Below are positions 44,584 to 54,251 of a DNA stretch of 64,000 nucleotides, one piece after another. A model generated the notes under the pieces. It saw nothing but the letters and a program-made list of their open reading frames with translations, was not told where the DNA came from and ran no database searches. Within the stretch, counting starts at the first letter, position 1. Every line of letters begins with the position of its first letter. A program made the translations under genes and the position numbers. Origin of the DNA: an uncultured Lachnospiraceae bacterium (GTDB lineage: Bacteria; Bacillota; Clostridia; Lachnospirales; Lachnospiraceae); assembly GCA_900549665.1 (NCBI GenBank), contig URPH01000014.1, positions 3,732 to 67,731 of the forward strand, in the 5' to 3' direction.

Positions 44584-45425
44584 TCGCGGTGCATCCAACG
44601 GAATACGGCTGCTCCAATGATGATCACATATCCGATCAGACTGTAAACATCCGGAAGCTGATGAAGAAACAGAAATCCCAGCAAGGCCGCAAACAGGATC
44701 TGTGAATAATCAAACACAGAAATGTCCTTAGCCGGAGCATAGGTATAGGCTGCCGTGATATTCAGCTGTCCGCCCATGGCTGCAATTCCTGCAAAAATCA
44801 GGATGATCCACTGCTTTAACGTCATTGGTGTATAATGAAAAATGATCACTGGCGCCAGCATAATCGTAGAAAAAAGAGAAAAGAAAAATACGATGACACT
44901 GCCTCGTTCCCCCTTTTTTCCAAGCAGACGCACAAAAACATAGGCAATTCCTGCTCCAAGTCCGCCGGCAGCACCAATGAGCGCCGGCACAAAGCTCATA
45001 TGAAAGGACGGCTTGATCACAAACAAGGCTCCGATAAATGCCGCACAGACTGCTGCCCAGTCTCTTTTTTTTGCCCTTTCCCTGAGTACGATCGCTGAAA
45101 AAATAACGGCAAAGAAGGGAGAAAGCTTGTTTAACATATTGGCATCTGCAATGTTTAACCGGTCAATCGCATAAAAATTGCAGACAAGTCCGATAAATCC
45201 ACAGGCAGCACGCACAAATAAAAACGGCAGGCTTTTCTTTTTGATATGGAATTTTTCTTCCGTTCTGGCAAGCATGATGGTCGCTGCAATCAATGCCACA
45301 ATATTTCTGAAAAATGCCTTTTGTAAAGACGGCACATCCCCGGACAGCCTGACAAAAAAAGTCATCAGCGAAAAGAAAAATGCGGCTGCGATAATATGTA
45401 AAATTCCCTTTGTCTTGTCTGTCAT
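44580..45425 (-). CDS. EamA/DMT-family transporter
   Basis: About 281 residues with ten predicted membrane segments in two EamA repeats (AAAFFFSLMTFFVRLSGD; second half from GAAGGLGAGIAYVFVRLLG). Such proteins export amino acids, nucleobases or other small metabolites. The ATG at 45425 has GAGGTG 9 bases upstream; a GTG at 45437 is an alternative that would overlap the ribosome site. Substrate unknown. Confidence 0.85.
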   Translation of the reverse strand: MTDKTKGILHIIAAAFFFSLMTFFVRLSGDVPSLQKAFFRNIVALIAATIMLARTEEKFHIKKKSLPFLFVRAACGFIGLVCNFYAIDRLNIADANMLNKLSPFFAVIFSAIVLRERAKKRDWAAVCAAFIGALFVIKPSFHMSFVPALIGAAGGLGAGIAYVFVRLLGKKGERGSVIVFFFSLFSTIMLAPVIIFHYTPMTLKQWIILIFAGIAAMGGQLNITAAYTYAPAKDISVFDYSQILFAALLGFLFLHQLPDVYSLIGYVIIIGAAVFRWMHRD

Positions 45426-45547
45426 TTCATCATGCACCTCTTTATTTTTCTTGTGTCATTATATCACTTTTGCTACAATAGTCCATATGGTTATTCTTTG
45501 CAGGAAACATTGTTTTTTGCAAAATGAAAGAAAGGATTTACATACAA

Positions 45548-46417
45548 ATGAGAGATTTTATTATTTCAACCGAAACAAACTGTGACTTAAGTCCGGCATT
45601 TATCAAAGAAAATAACATCTGCGTCATCCCCCACTATTACACAGTGGAAGAAGATGTCTATGGAGACGGCAGGGAGTTGACCAACAAAGAATTTTATGAC
45701 AAAATGCGTGAAAAGCACAAGGTCGGCACCATGGCGAGCAACCCCGCTGTCATTGATGAAATGTTTACCAATATTGCCAACGAAGGAAAAGATATCCTTC
45801 ACATCAGCTTTTCTTCTGCTTTGAGCGGCGGCTGCGGCAATGTCCAGGTCGTATCCGGGCAGATCATGGAATCCAACCCGGAAATGAAGATCATCGTAGT
45901 TGATACACTGGCAGCCTCTCTTGGCGAGGCCATCCTGATCCAAAAAGCGCTGGATCTGAAAGCCCAAGGAAAAACGATTGAAGAAACAGCCGATATCATC
46001 AATGAGCTGGTGCCACATCTGATCACGCTCTTTACCGTAGATGATCTGGATTATTTATACCGTGGCGGGCGTCTCTCCAAAACCACAGCCATTGTCGGTT
46101 CATTGGTTAACATAAAACCAATCCTGAGAATCAATGAAGAAGGAAAGCTGGTTGCCTATTCCAAGGTGCGCGGACGAAACAAATCCATCCAGACCCTTGC
46201 TTCCATGATGGAGGATTATCTGGGAAGCTACAGAGAAAAACAGCTGCAGATCGGCATCATGCACGGCGACTGCGAGGAGGATGCCAAAGCTCTTCAAAAG
46301 ATCATTCAGGAAAAATACGGTTATACAGACTTTTTCATTGAGCCTATCGGACCGAGTATCGGTGCACATTCCGGCCCCGGCACTTTGGGACTTGTTTTCC
46401 TGGGAGACCACAGGTAG
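45548..46417 (+). CDS. DegV family fatty-acid-binding protein
   Basis: 289 residues from the ATG at 45548, chosen because GAAAGGA precedes it and family proteins begin here (MRDFIISTETNCDLSP); an ATG at 45524 lacks a site. Landmarks are VGTMASNPA, HISFSSALSGGCGN, VDTLAASLGE and LYRGGRLSKTTAIVG. DegV/FakB proteins hold a fatty acid for phosphorylation by FakA, feeding exogenous fatty acids into phospholipids. Several DegV paralogues with unclear roles exist in most Clostridia, so a FakB function is only likely. Confidence 0.9.
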   Translation: MRDFIISTETNCDLSPAFIKENNICVIPHYYTVEEDVYGDGRELTNKEFYDKMREKHKVGTMASNPAVIDEMFTNIANEGKDILHISFSSALSGGCGNVQVVSGQIMESNPEMKIIVVDTLAASLGEAILIQKALDLKAQGKTIEETADIINELVPHLITLFTVDDLDYLYRGGRLSKTTAIVGSLVNIKPILRINEEGKLVAYSKVRGRNKSIQTLASMMEDYLGSYREKQLQIGIMHGDCEEDAKALQKIIQEKYGYTDFFIEPIGPSIGAHSGPGTLGLVFLGDHR

Positions 46418-46527
46418 GTAAGTAAACAAAGCTGGCGGTCAAAAAGAGAAAACAGTTTTTGAAAAATATATCAGGGGTTTTTCAGATAATTACATTTGAC
46501 AGATTATCTTTAAAATGATCATAAAAT

Positions 46528-46567
46528 AAAAAGGTACGGTTTTTATAATATCAAAACCGTACCTTTT
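46528..46567. terminator. Bidirectional terminator
   Basis: AAAAAGGTACGGTTTT and AAAACCGTACCTTTT form a long stem with a 9-base loop between the convergent DegV and YhgE/Pip genes. Confidence 0.9.
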
Positions 46568-46613
46568 CATTTTCTCCCATCAAGAGTTATTAAAAATTTT
46601 GTTTTTTTATGTT

Positions 46614-49517
46614 TTATGCTAATCCTTTTTCTTCGATCCAGTCATAAACCATCTTCTTATTCTGCTGAATCAGACGTCCGCGGATCTCAAATACAATGAT
46701 TGTAAGAATTGTAAATACAACCGCAATTCCTGCTAACACTGCAACCTCTTTTGTGATACCGACGGTCTGACCGGAAGCGATTGCTGCACGGAAGCCATTA
46801 ACGGAATAAGTAAATGGCATCCAGTCATGCAAGCTCTGTGCCAGATGTCCTGAAATCTCGATCGGATAAGTTCCGGCTGAACCGGTAAGCTGTAATACCA
46901 TGAAGATCAGCATTAAGAAGCTTCCGACTTTACCAAATAAGATATCAAAGAAATACTGGATACACATAAATGCGGTTACTGCTGCAAGACCTACGATAAT
47001 AGTCTTTAACATGCTTCCCGGTGTAAATCCCAGAAAGGCGCTCATGATGAGCATCAGTACAAGTACCATGCACAGACCAACCGGTGCTGCAACTGCGGCT
47101 TTACTAAACCACCATTCGAAACCATTTTTGAAGTTGCCATGATATTTTGTCAGAGGATACATCAGACAGAATGCCAGGCATCCTACCCACAAACCAACTG
47201 ACATCATGTATGCTGCCATACCATGTCCGTTATTTTCTACTTCTGTTAATTTCTCTTCCTCGATTTCTACCGGATTAGAGAACATATCTAAGTTTTTATC
47301 ACTTGCTTCATTGCTTGCTACTTCATCAGCACCATCTGCAAGTGCATCATGTAATGTAATCGTACCATCCTTCAGGTCTGAAAGACCGTCACCAAGTTCT
47401 TTGGAACCGTCATGTAACTGGACAGCACCGTCTTCAATCTGTGCGGCGCCATCGTCCAACTGACCGGAACCATCTGCAATCTGCGATACAGCATCGGCAA
47501 CCTGAAGTGTTCCGGCTGCAAGACTGCCTGCACCTGCATTGAGTTTTCCGGAATTGCCGGCTAACTGGCTGACACCTGCCATAAGGCTTCCGGCGCCGTT
47601 ATCCAGCTGATTAACACCGGTTGCCAGAGTACCTGCACTGTTATTTAATGTAGTAAGTCCTGTGTTAACCTGTTTGGTTCCTGCATACAGCTGATTGATA
47701 CCACCACTCAGTTGTTTAGAACCTGTCTCCAGGCTCTGTGTAGCAGCCTTTAATGTATCAAGCTGGGTACCAAAGGAACCGAGCTGTGTGTTGACCTCTG
47801 CGGCAACACCCTGTGCTCCTGCGACTGCACCGGAACCTGCTGCAGACTGTGCTGCTGATACGGCAATGTCTCCGGCTGCCTGTCTGACTGCACTGTATGC
47901 GATCGTACCGGCATTTGCTACGGTACCTGCACCATATCCTTTTGCATAATAACCGCCGACTGCATTGGCAATGCCGTCATGTACAGCGGTATAACCGGGA
48001 TCCGACTGGGCAGTACTAAGTGCTTCAGCACCGATTGCATTGGCATCTACACTTGCATTGACAGTAGCAGCCACCTGTGAAGCAATCGTATCTGTTGCAC
48101 CACCGATTGCTGCTGCTGCATTTGATACAGCTGTTGCACTTGTAGTGTCACCAGCGTCTGTATACTGCTGAGCCATTGTATTTAACTGAGCTACAACCGT
48201 ACTAACAGTTCCTTTTGAAGCTGCCGTAGCAACCTCGCTTGCTGTTTTTGCTGCAGCTTTTCCTGCTGCTCCTGCGATCAGCTGATCAACACCGCCCTGC
48301 AGCTGAGCAATATCGGCTGCTCCTTCACTCTTTCCGGCTGCGATCAAAGCTGCCTGCTGTTCTGTCGTTGTTGCACCTACCTGTGCTTGTGCTGCGCTTG
48401 TTGCCGCAGACATGATATCTGATTTTTTAGCATCAATAGCACTTTCTGCCTGTGCCTTGATTGCATCCTGCTGGCTGGTAACTGTCGCTGCCGCCTGTGA
48501 AACAATCTGATTTTTCTGTTCCTCTGTCAGATTAGCACTTGGAAGTGAAATTCCCTGTACTGCCTGATTGACCTGTGTCATTCCTTCTGCTAGAGCAGCA
48601 GCACCTTTTACAGCACCCTTGTCTCCTTCATAACCGGCTGCCAGCTGATCAGAACCGTTTTTCAGATCACTGACGCCTTTGGTCAATGTCGGAACATTGC
48701 CTGCTAAAGTAGCAGTTCCGTTTTTCAATGTATTGATACCATCGGCTAACTGACCGACACCACCTGTGTACTGGCTAACACCACTTGCAAGCTCTCCTGC
48801 ACCGGATGTCAGCTGGCCCATGGAATTGTTTAATGTATTGGCACCATTTGAAAGTGTCTTGGTACCATCCCGTAAGGTCTTAGCTCCATCAGCCAAAACC
48901 AGAAGATTTTCAGTGATCAGATCGTTACCGTCTGTCAACTGATCCTCGCCATCAAGCATTTCCTGTGTTCCATCGACGGCATCATTGAAACCAACTTCTA
49001 CATCTGTTAAGGAGTCGAAAACATTTTCTGCATAAGTCCTTGTTACTTCTTCTGTAATATTGGACTGGATCGTTTTCATGGCGCTTTCGCTCAACTTCAT
49101 GGAAATGTAGTTCTTGCCGGGGTTTGTTGTATATTCAAGTTTCATCTGCTCCGGATCATCATCCATGACCGTTGTTGCATTTTTTGAAAAGTTTTCCGGA
49201 ATGGTTATTACCATATAATAGGTTCCGTTTTTCAAACCCTTCATTGCAACATCTTCGTCTACAAGATTGAATGCCATGGAATCATTATCTTCCAGATTTT
49301 CCGCTAACGATTCACCAACCGCTAACTCCTTTCCGTTGTACTCAACGGGCTCATCCTTATTTACCACAGCAACGGGTAAATACTCTAAGTCACCATATGG
49401 ATCCCACATGGAAGAAAGAAACAAGCCTGCATAAATGGATGGAATTAAAATAATCGCAACCACAACGACCAGCAACAGCTTGTTTTTCCAGAGAGATTTT
49501 AGTTCGGATTTTAACAT
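46614..49517 (-). CDS. YhgE/Pip-family large membrane protein
   Basis: 967 residues from the ATG at 49517, which has GGAGG upstream; a longer frame from 49643 crosses the promoter region and is rejected. One N-terminal membrane segment (LLLVVVVAIILIPSIYAG) is followed by a YhgE N-terminal domain (VAVVNKDEPVEYNGKEL), about 550 residues of repeated L-x-x-G heptad-like units (LADGAKTLRDGTKTLSNGAN), and five or six C-terminal membrane segments. The family includes phage-infection protein Pip and type VII secretion-associated transporters of ABC-2 fold. An Ala-rich block (about 350-620) interrupts the heptads. A divergent TetR regulator probably controls it. Confidence 0.9.
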   Translation of the reverse strand: MLKSELKSLWKNKLLLVVVVAIILIPSIYAGLFLSSMWDPYGDLEYLPVAVVNKDEPVEYNGKELAVGESLAENLEDNDSMAFNLVDEDVAMKGLKNGTYYMVITIPENFSKNATTVMDDDPEQMKLEYTTNPGKNYISMKLSESAMKTIQSNITEEVTRTYAENVFDSLTDVEVGFNDAVDGTQEMLDGEDQLTDGNDLITENLLVLADGAKTLRDGTKTLSNGANTLNNSMGQLTSGAGELASGVSQYTGGVGQLADGINTLKNGTATLAGNVPTLTKGVSDLKNGSDQLAAGYEGDKGAVKGAAALAEGMTQVNQAVQGISLPSANLTEEQKNQIVSQAAATVTSQQDAIKAQAESAIDAKKSDIMSAATSAAQAQVGATTTEQQAALIAAGKSEGAADIAQLQGGVDQLIAGAAGKAAAKTASEVATAASKGTVSTVVAQLNTMAQQYTDAGDTTSATAVSNAAAAIGGATDTIASQVAATVNASVDANAIGAEALSTAQSDPGYTAVHDGIANAVGGYYAKGYGAGTVANAGTIAYSAVRQAAGDIAVSAAQSAAGSGAVAGAQGVAAEVNTQLGSFGTQLDTLKAATQSLETGSKQLSGGINQLYAGTKQVNTGLTTLNNSAGTLATGVNQLDNGAGSLMAGVSQLAGNSGKLNAGAGSLAAGTLQVADAVSQIADGSGQLDDGAAQIEDGAVQLHDGSKELGDGLSDLKDGTITLHDALADGADEVASNEASDKNLDMFSNPVEIEEEKLTEVENNGHGMAAYMMSVGLWVGCLAFCLMYPLTKYHGNFKNGFEWWFSKAAVAAPVGLCMVLVLMLIMSAFLGFTPGSMLKTIIVGLAAVTAFMCIQYFFDILFGKVGSFLMLIFMVLQLTGSAGTYPIEISGHLAQSLHDWMPFTYSVNGFRAAIASGQTVGITKEVAVLAGIAVVFTILTIIVFEIRGRLIQQNKKMVYDWIEEKGLA

Positions 49518-49605
49518 AAAAAAACCTCCATTTACTATGCAATCATTTCTTTTTGAAACTGTAGAAAGCATAATGGAGTTTTGCACAATTTGCAATGGGC
49601 AATAT

Positions 49606-49620
49606 ATACACTCAGTGTAT
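49606..49620. promoter_or_regulatory. TetR-type operator candidate 1
   Basis: ATACACT-C-AGTGTAT is a perfect 7-1-7 inverted repeat 89 bp before the YhgE/Pip start codon. Related TATACAC/GTGTAT half sites recur to 49790. Likely bound by the divergent TetR protein. Confidence 0.6.
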
Positions 49621-49820
49621 CCTTTTATACACTTGTGTTTCAATCTGTGTATTATTCATACTTTTTTTATAAATTTTATCAAATATAAATACTCATTTGT
49701 GGCTTTACAATTATAAAACAATCTCGTATACTAAATAAAACGAAAGAAAAGAAGATAGATTGTATCTACATTTATACATTTGTGTATTACTATTCAATAT
49801 TCGTTATTACAAAATGCACA

Positions 49821-49842
49821 ATTGTATACTAATCGATACAAT
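49821..49842. promoter_or_regulatory. TetR-type operator candidate 2
   Basis: ATTGTAT and ATACAAT arms with an 8-base spacer lie 56 bp before the TetR start codon, just upstream of a TATAAT. Suggests autoregulation. Confidence 0.5.
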
Positions 49843-49897
49843 TTCAAGAACCGTATAATAAACACATGATTGTATAATAATAGAAAGGATCTTCATT

Positions 49898-50503
49898 ATG
49901 GAAACAAAAATCCCCTTTTTAGAGCATTCACAGACACTGGACCGTAGAAAAAGAAAAACAAGACAGGCTATCGAGCTTGCTCTTTTGGAACTGCTCGGCA
50001 CCAAGAAAATAGACGAAATCTCTATCAGTGAGTTAGCACAGGCTGCCGATGTCAACCGCAAGACCTTTTACAACCATTATTCGTCTGTGGAAGAAGTGTT
50101 GACCAATATAGAAGATAATTTCTTTCATTATATTTTCAGCCTGCTGCCGGATAAGATCACGATCAACAATACTGTGGAAATCTATCATCTGATTTCTTCT
50201 ATTACCAAAGCAACGGCTCCGCTCAAAGGCTTGCTGCAAAAGCTTTTTGCCAATGACCACTCCATTTCCTTTGAGGAGCTTTTCAGTGAGCAGTTGCTTC
50301 CCTATATCCGTAAATGCATGAAAACCTATCAGGTCAACGACGCTATCATCCCCTATATTTCCAAATATATCGTGCATGGTGTTACCGGCATGTATATCCA
50401 GTTTATCCGGGACGATTCGCTTACCAGTGAGCAGTTTACCATGCTGACCTACAATCTGGTACTCTCATGTCTGCATCTGGATAATTTCAGGGATATTTCC
50501 TAA
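49898..50503 (+). CDS. TetR/AcrR-family regulator
   Basis: 201 residues. N-terminal helix-turn-helix (RKTRQAIELALLELLGTKKI, ISELAQAADVNRKTFYNHY) and a helical ligand domain with TetR_C-like features. GAAAGGA precedes the ATG. It is divergent from the YhgE/Pip gene across 380 bp with palindromic sites, a common arrangement in which the regulator represses the membrane protein gene. The ligand is unknown. Confidence 0.92.
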   Translation: METKIPFLEHSQTLDRRKRKTRQAIELALLELLGTKKIDEISISELAQAADVNRKTFYNHYSSVEEVLTNIEDNFFHYIFSLLPDKITINNTVEIYHLISSITKATAPLKGLLQKLFANDHSISFEELFSEQLLPYIRKCMKTYQVNDAIIPYISKYIVHGVTGMYIQFIRDDSLTSEQFTMLTYNLVLSCLHLDNFRDIS

Positions 50504-50514
50504 TCCGACCGGCA

Positions 50515-51909
50515 TTATACAACCTCGTCCCGTGTAATATTATTAAGCCACTTTCCGCTCTTATAATATCGGTACACCACCGGGATCTTCCAAAATTCAT
50601 CCAGGCACAACACAAAATACACCCACATCGGCGGCCACTTCAGCACAAATGCCGTGATAAATCCCAACGGCACAGACACGCACCACATCGTAACCGTATC
50701 ACAGATCATACCAAACTTTGTATTGCCGCCGGATCGGAACACACCGGCAATCAGAAGGGTATTCATTGCCTGTCCGATAATATAATAGCTACTGATCAGG
50801 AGCATGATATTCAGATATCCATAGGCAGTTTCTGTCAGCGTAAACAGCCCCATGATCGGATGTCTGACGCTTACCAAAACAATTCCCATCAAAGTCGTAA
50901 ATACAAATGTTACCACGCACAACACCGATGCGTCCTCTTTCGCCTTTTCAATGTGATTTGCTCCCAGCTCTTTTCCCAGAATAACCGTTCCACCGGAACC
51001 AATTCCAAAGCAGAAGGTCGTAAACAGATCCCGGATGGTCGTTGCCACGGAAGAAGCTGCAACCATATCATTGTTGAGGTGTCCCAGGATAATGGAATAG
51101 GTCGAAAATGCAAGTGTCCAGCTCAAGTCATTGACAAGCGCCGGTCCCGCATATCGGATAAAATCGCTTTGCAGCTGCTTATGAAAGCCCAGCAAAAGCT
51201 TTAAATCCGGCTTGAACACGCCGCCTCTTATATAATCCCCAAGGCAGATCACAAGTTCTAAAATTCTGGCGATCGTCGTAGCAATGGCAACACCGATAAC
51301 ACCAAGCTTCGGTGCCCCGAAAAGTCCAAAAATAAAAACGGCATTCAGGGTAATATTTAAAAACAAAGTAAAGGTAGATATCAGGGTGCTCTTTTTGGCC
51401 TGTTCCACAGAACGCAGCAAACACTGGTAGCACTGCGAAAAAGCCATGATCAGGTATGAAATCCCAATTGTGCGCAGATAATCCACGCCAATATCGATCA
51501 ATACCGCATCATTGGTATATAAGGTCATCAGCTGCCTTGAAAAAAAGATACAGCCGACCGACACAATACCGGTCACAACAAGACTGATCTTTAACGCAAT
51601 GCCAAAGACAGCCTGTATCGCCTTCAGGTCCCCTTTTCCCCAATATTGTGAATTCATCAGTGTGGATGCCGAATTGATTCCAAAGAAAAATCCCCACAGG
51701 ATAAACATATACTGATTGGCCAGGGATACGGCAGAAAGCTCATTCTGTCCCACATATCCCAGCATAAAGATATCCACAGAATTGACCAGTGCCGTCAACA
51801 GGTTCTGAATAGAAATCGGAACCACGAGCACCAGCAAAGATTTATAAAGCTTCATCCGGTCGGGCCTTTTAGACAGCCACAACCGGTATTTTTCCATCAA
51901 ACAATTCAT
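50515..51909 (-). CDS. MATE-family efflux transporter
   Basis: 464 residues with about twelve membrane segments, starting after LYKSLLVLVVPISIQNLLTA; VDIFMLGYVGQNELSAVSLA is the family signature, and GKELGANHIEKAKEDA lies in the second half. It starts one base after the AI-2E gene stop, so the two are coupled. It is the last gene of an operon otherwise carrying translation genes, and the drug or metabolite exported is unknown. Confidence 0.92.
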   Translation of the reverse strand: MNCLMEKYRLWLSKRPDRMKLYKSLLVLVVPISIQNLLTALVNSVDIFMLGYVGQNELSAVSLANQYMFILWGFFFGINSASTLMNSQYWGKGDLKAIQAVFGIALKISLVVTGIVSVGCIFFSRQLMTLYTNDAVLIDIGVDYLRTIGISYLIMAFSQCYQCLLRSVEQAKKSTLISTFTLFLNITLNAVFIFGLFGAPKLGVIGVAIATTIARILELVICLGDYIRGGVFKPDLKLLLGFHKQLQSDFIRYAGPALVNDLSWTLAFSTYSIILGHLNNDMVAASSVATTIRDLFTTFCFGIGSGGTVILGKELGANHIEKAKEDASVLCVVTFVFTTLMGIVLVSVRHPIMGLFTLTETAYGYLNIMLLISSYYIIGQAMNTLLIAGVFRSGGNTKFGMICDTVTMWCVSVPLGFITAFVLKWPPMWVYFVLCLDEFWKIPVVYRYYKSGKWLNNITRDEVV

Positions 51910-51910
51910 A

Positions 51911-53035
51911 TCACTTCATATCCATTTTTTTATTGCCAAGCCTTCCATACACATCATCCCTGAGTAATGTGTAGATCACGGCAACCATCGGAATAAAGAA
52001 AATCATACCGACCAGTCCGAATAACTTTCCACCGATCAGAACTGCTACCAAAGTCCACAGTGGTGAAAGCCCTACGGAGCTTCCCACAACATGCGGATAA
52101 ATAAACTGGTTTTCAACAAACTGTACAACCTGATATACGATCAGGCACATGATCGCTTTTCCGGGATCCAGGATCAAAGTCAGAAGCACACCGACACCGC
52201 AAGAGAAGAAGGCTCCGACATAAGGGATAAAAGAACAAATGCCTGTGAGCGTGGCAACCAGTCCCGCATACGGAATACGGAAGATCAGAAATGCAATAAA
52301 CATCAAAAATCCAAGAATGAAGGCTTCCACAAACTGTCCGGACAAAAATTTTGTGTAGGTAGAACGGATCAGGCAGGCAATGTATACAATCCGGTCTGCA
52401 ACCTCTTTTTTGAGATAAGCATACAAAGCCTTTGTACACTGCCTCTCTAAATCCTTCCTGCTGATCAGGATATAAAACATTACAACAAGCGATATTGCAA
52501 CCGTTGTTACCACAGAGATCGTCGATGCAGCGGTTCCGGCCACCTTGTCAATGATCAAGCCGGCACCACTCATAAACTTCGTGAGAACACTTTCAAATTT
52601 GAGATTTTCAAGCCAGTCCGTTACCGGTGTCGTGTCGATATTGTAGCTTTTCAAAATAGCTGCCCACTGCGGCCACTTTACCTGGATCATAACAACAACA
52701 CTCTTAACGGACTCCACAATCTGCGGCACAATCTTTACACAGATAAAGACAATGATCAGAATCAGGAAACAAAGGGTCAATATCAGACTGATCACATCGA
52801 TCGTCTTATCCTTCGGAGAAAGCTTGCATTTCCTGCATAATTTAAAAAGGTGTCTTTTAATTCCATTCATTGGAACAGATAATACAAATGCCATGATCAG
52901 ACCAATCAAAACCGGTGAAAAAATACCAATGATATTTTCGGCAAAGATCAGCACACTGTTAAAGTTTATGACAATTGCATACAGAATGACACCAAATGCA
53001 ATCAGCAAAGCATTCATTTTCCATTTTCTGTCCAT
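51911..53035 (-). CDS. AI-2E family transporter (YtvI/PerM type)
   Basis: 374 residues, seven to eight membrane segments, with the family C-terminal pattern VLLTLILDPGKAIMCLIVYQ, VQFVENQFIYPHVVGSSVGL and PLWTLVAVLIGGKLFGLVGM. The family includes the autoinducer-2 exporter TqsA and Na+/H+ antiporters; most members have no known substrate. It follows prfA by 16 bp in the same operon. Confidence 0.9.
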   Translation of the reverse strand: MDRKWKMNALLIAFGVILYAIVINFNSVLIFAENIIGIFSPVLIGLIMAFVLSVPMNGIKRHLFKLCRKCKLSPKDKTIDVISLILTLCFLILIIVFICVKIVPQIVESVKSVVVMIQVKWPQWAAILKSYNIDTTPVTDWLENLKFESVLTKFMSGAGLIIDKVAGTAASTISVVTTVAISLVVMFYILISRKDLERQCTKALYAYLKKEVADRIVYIACLIRSTYTKFLSGQFVEAFILGFLMFIAFLIFRIPYAGLVATLTGICSFIPYVGAFFSCGVGVLLTLILDPGKAIMCLIVYQVVQFVENQFIYPHVVGSSVGLSPLWTLVAVLIGGKLFGLVGMIFFIPMVAVIYTLLRDDVYGRLGNKKMDMK

Positions 53036-53051
53036 AAAACACGCCCCTTTT

Positions 53052-54131
53052 TTAATTCTGAGTTTGATTCATCTTGGCAAGCTTTGCCGCCTGGTCTGCT
53101 GCAATCAGAGCATCCAGAATTTCCTGAATATCACCGTCCATGATCTTATCCAGCTTGTACAAGGTCAGGTTGATACGATGATCGGTCACACGTCCCTGCG
53201 GGAAATTATAGGTACGGATCTTTTCGGAACGGTCACCGGTACCGATCTGGCTCCTGCGAAGCTCAGCTTCCGCATCATGCGCCTTCTGGCATTCGATATC
53301 ATATAATTTTGCACGAAGCAGGGCAAATGCCTTTGCTTTATTTTGAAGCTGTGATTTTTCTGTCTGCGAATACACAACAATTCCGGTCGGATAATGCGTC
53401 AGTCGAACTGCGGAGTCCGTCGTATTGACACACTGGCCACCGTTTCCGGATGCACGCATAACATCAATCCGGATATCTTTTTCATCGATCTGGACTTCCA
53501 CATCATCAGCTTCCGGCATAACAGCTACGGAAATTGTAGAGGTATGGATACGTCCGCCGGATTCTGTTTCGGGAACTCTTTGTACACGATGTACACCGCT
53601 TTCGTATTTTAATACAGAATAAGCACCCTGCCCGGTAACGGTAAAGGTCACATTTTTCATACCGCCGATACCGATTTCCTCGCACTCCACAAGCTCACAT
53701 TTCCAGCCGCGTCTTTCTGCATAATGTACAAACATACGGTAGATCTCTGCCGCAAACAGTGCTGCCTCGTCTCCGCCTGCACCGGCACGGATTTCGACGA
53801 TAACGTTTCTGTCATCATTGGGATCCTTGGGTAAAAGCAGGATCTTAAGCTTTTCTTCCAGCTCTTCTACATTCTTTTTGGCATCGTTTAACTCTTCCTT
53901 GATCATCTCGCGCATGTCTTCATCGGATTCCTCATCCAGCATGGCAAGTGAATCCTCGATCGTCTGCTTGCTCTCTTTGTATTTCTTGTAAGTCTCCACA
54001 ATCGGTGCCAGATCGCTCTGTTCCTTCATCAGGGCACGGAAGCGCTTCTGGTCATTTGCTACATCAGGCTCATTTAAAAGCCCCATCAATTCTTCATATC
54101 TGCCAATTAAATCTTCTAATTTATCAAACAT
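53052..54131 (-). CDS. prfA: Peptide chain release factor 1
   Basis: 359 residues; terminates translation at UAA and UAG. The RF1 codon-reading PxT motif is PET (187-189) within HRVQRVPETESGGRIHTS, and GGQ is at 231-233. The GGQ context is GNGGQCVNTT, with Asn and Cys where GAGGQHVN is usual; the catalytic GGQ itself is intact. It lies downstream of prmC, whose product methylates this Gln. Confidence 0.95.
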   Translation of the reverse strand: MFDKLEDLIGRYEELMGLLNEPDVANDQKRFRALMKEQSDLAPIVETYKKYKESKQTIEDSLAMLDEESDEDMREMIKEELNDAKKNVEELEEKLKILLLPKDPNDDRNVIVEIRAGAGGDEAALFAAEIYRMFVHYAERRGWKCELVECEEIGIGGMKNVTFTVTGQGAYSVLKYESGVHRVQRVPETESGGRIHTSTISVAVMPEADDVEVQIDEKDIRIDVMRASGNGGQCVNTTDSAVRLTHYPTGIVVYSQTEKSQLQNKAKAFALLRAKLYDIECQKAHDAEAELRRSQIGTGDRSEKIRTYNFPQGRVTDHRINLTLYKLDKIMDGDIQEILDALIAADQAAKLAKMNQTQN

Positions 54132-54251
54132 TGTTATTTCTCCATTTCATATATACGATTATCTTCTCTATATATCCAGTTCAAAAAAGTGAAGCAGACG
54201 ACGTATGCCCCGCATCACCCGGTTTAAACCTTCCGGCTGTAAACAATCCCG

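Noticed and set aside
47206..47949. Ser/Ala/Pro-rich plus-strand frames opposite the YhgE/Pip gene
   Set aside because: Antisense shadows of the repeated heptad codons.
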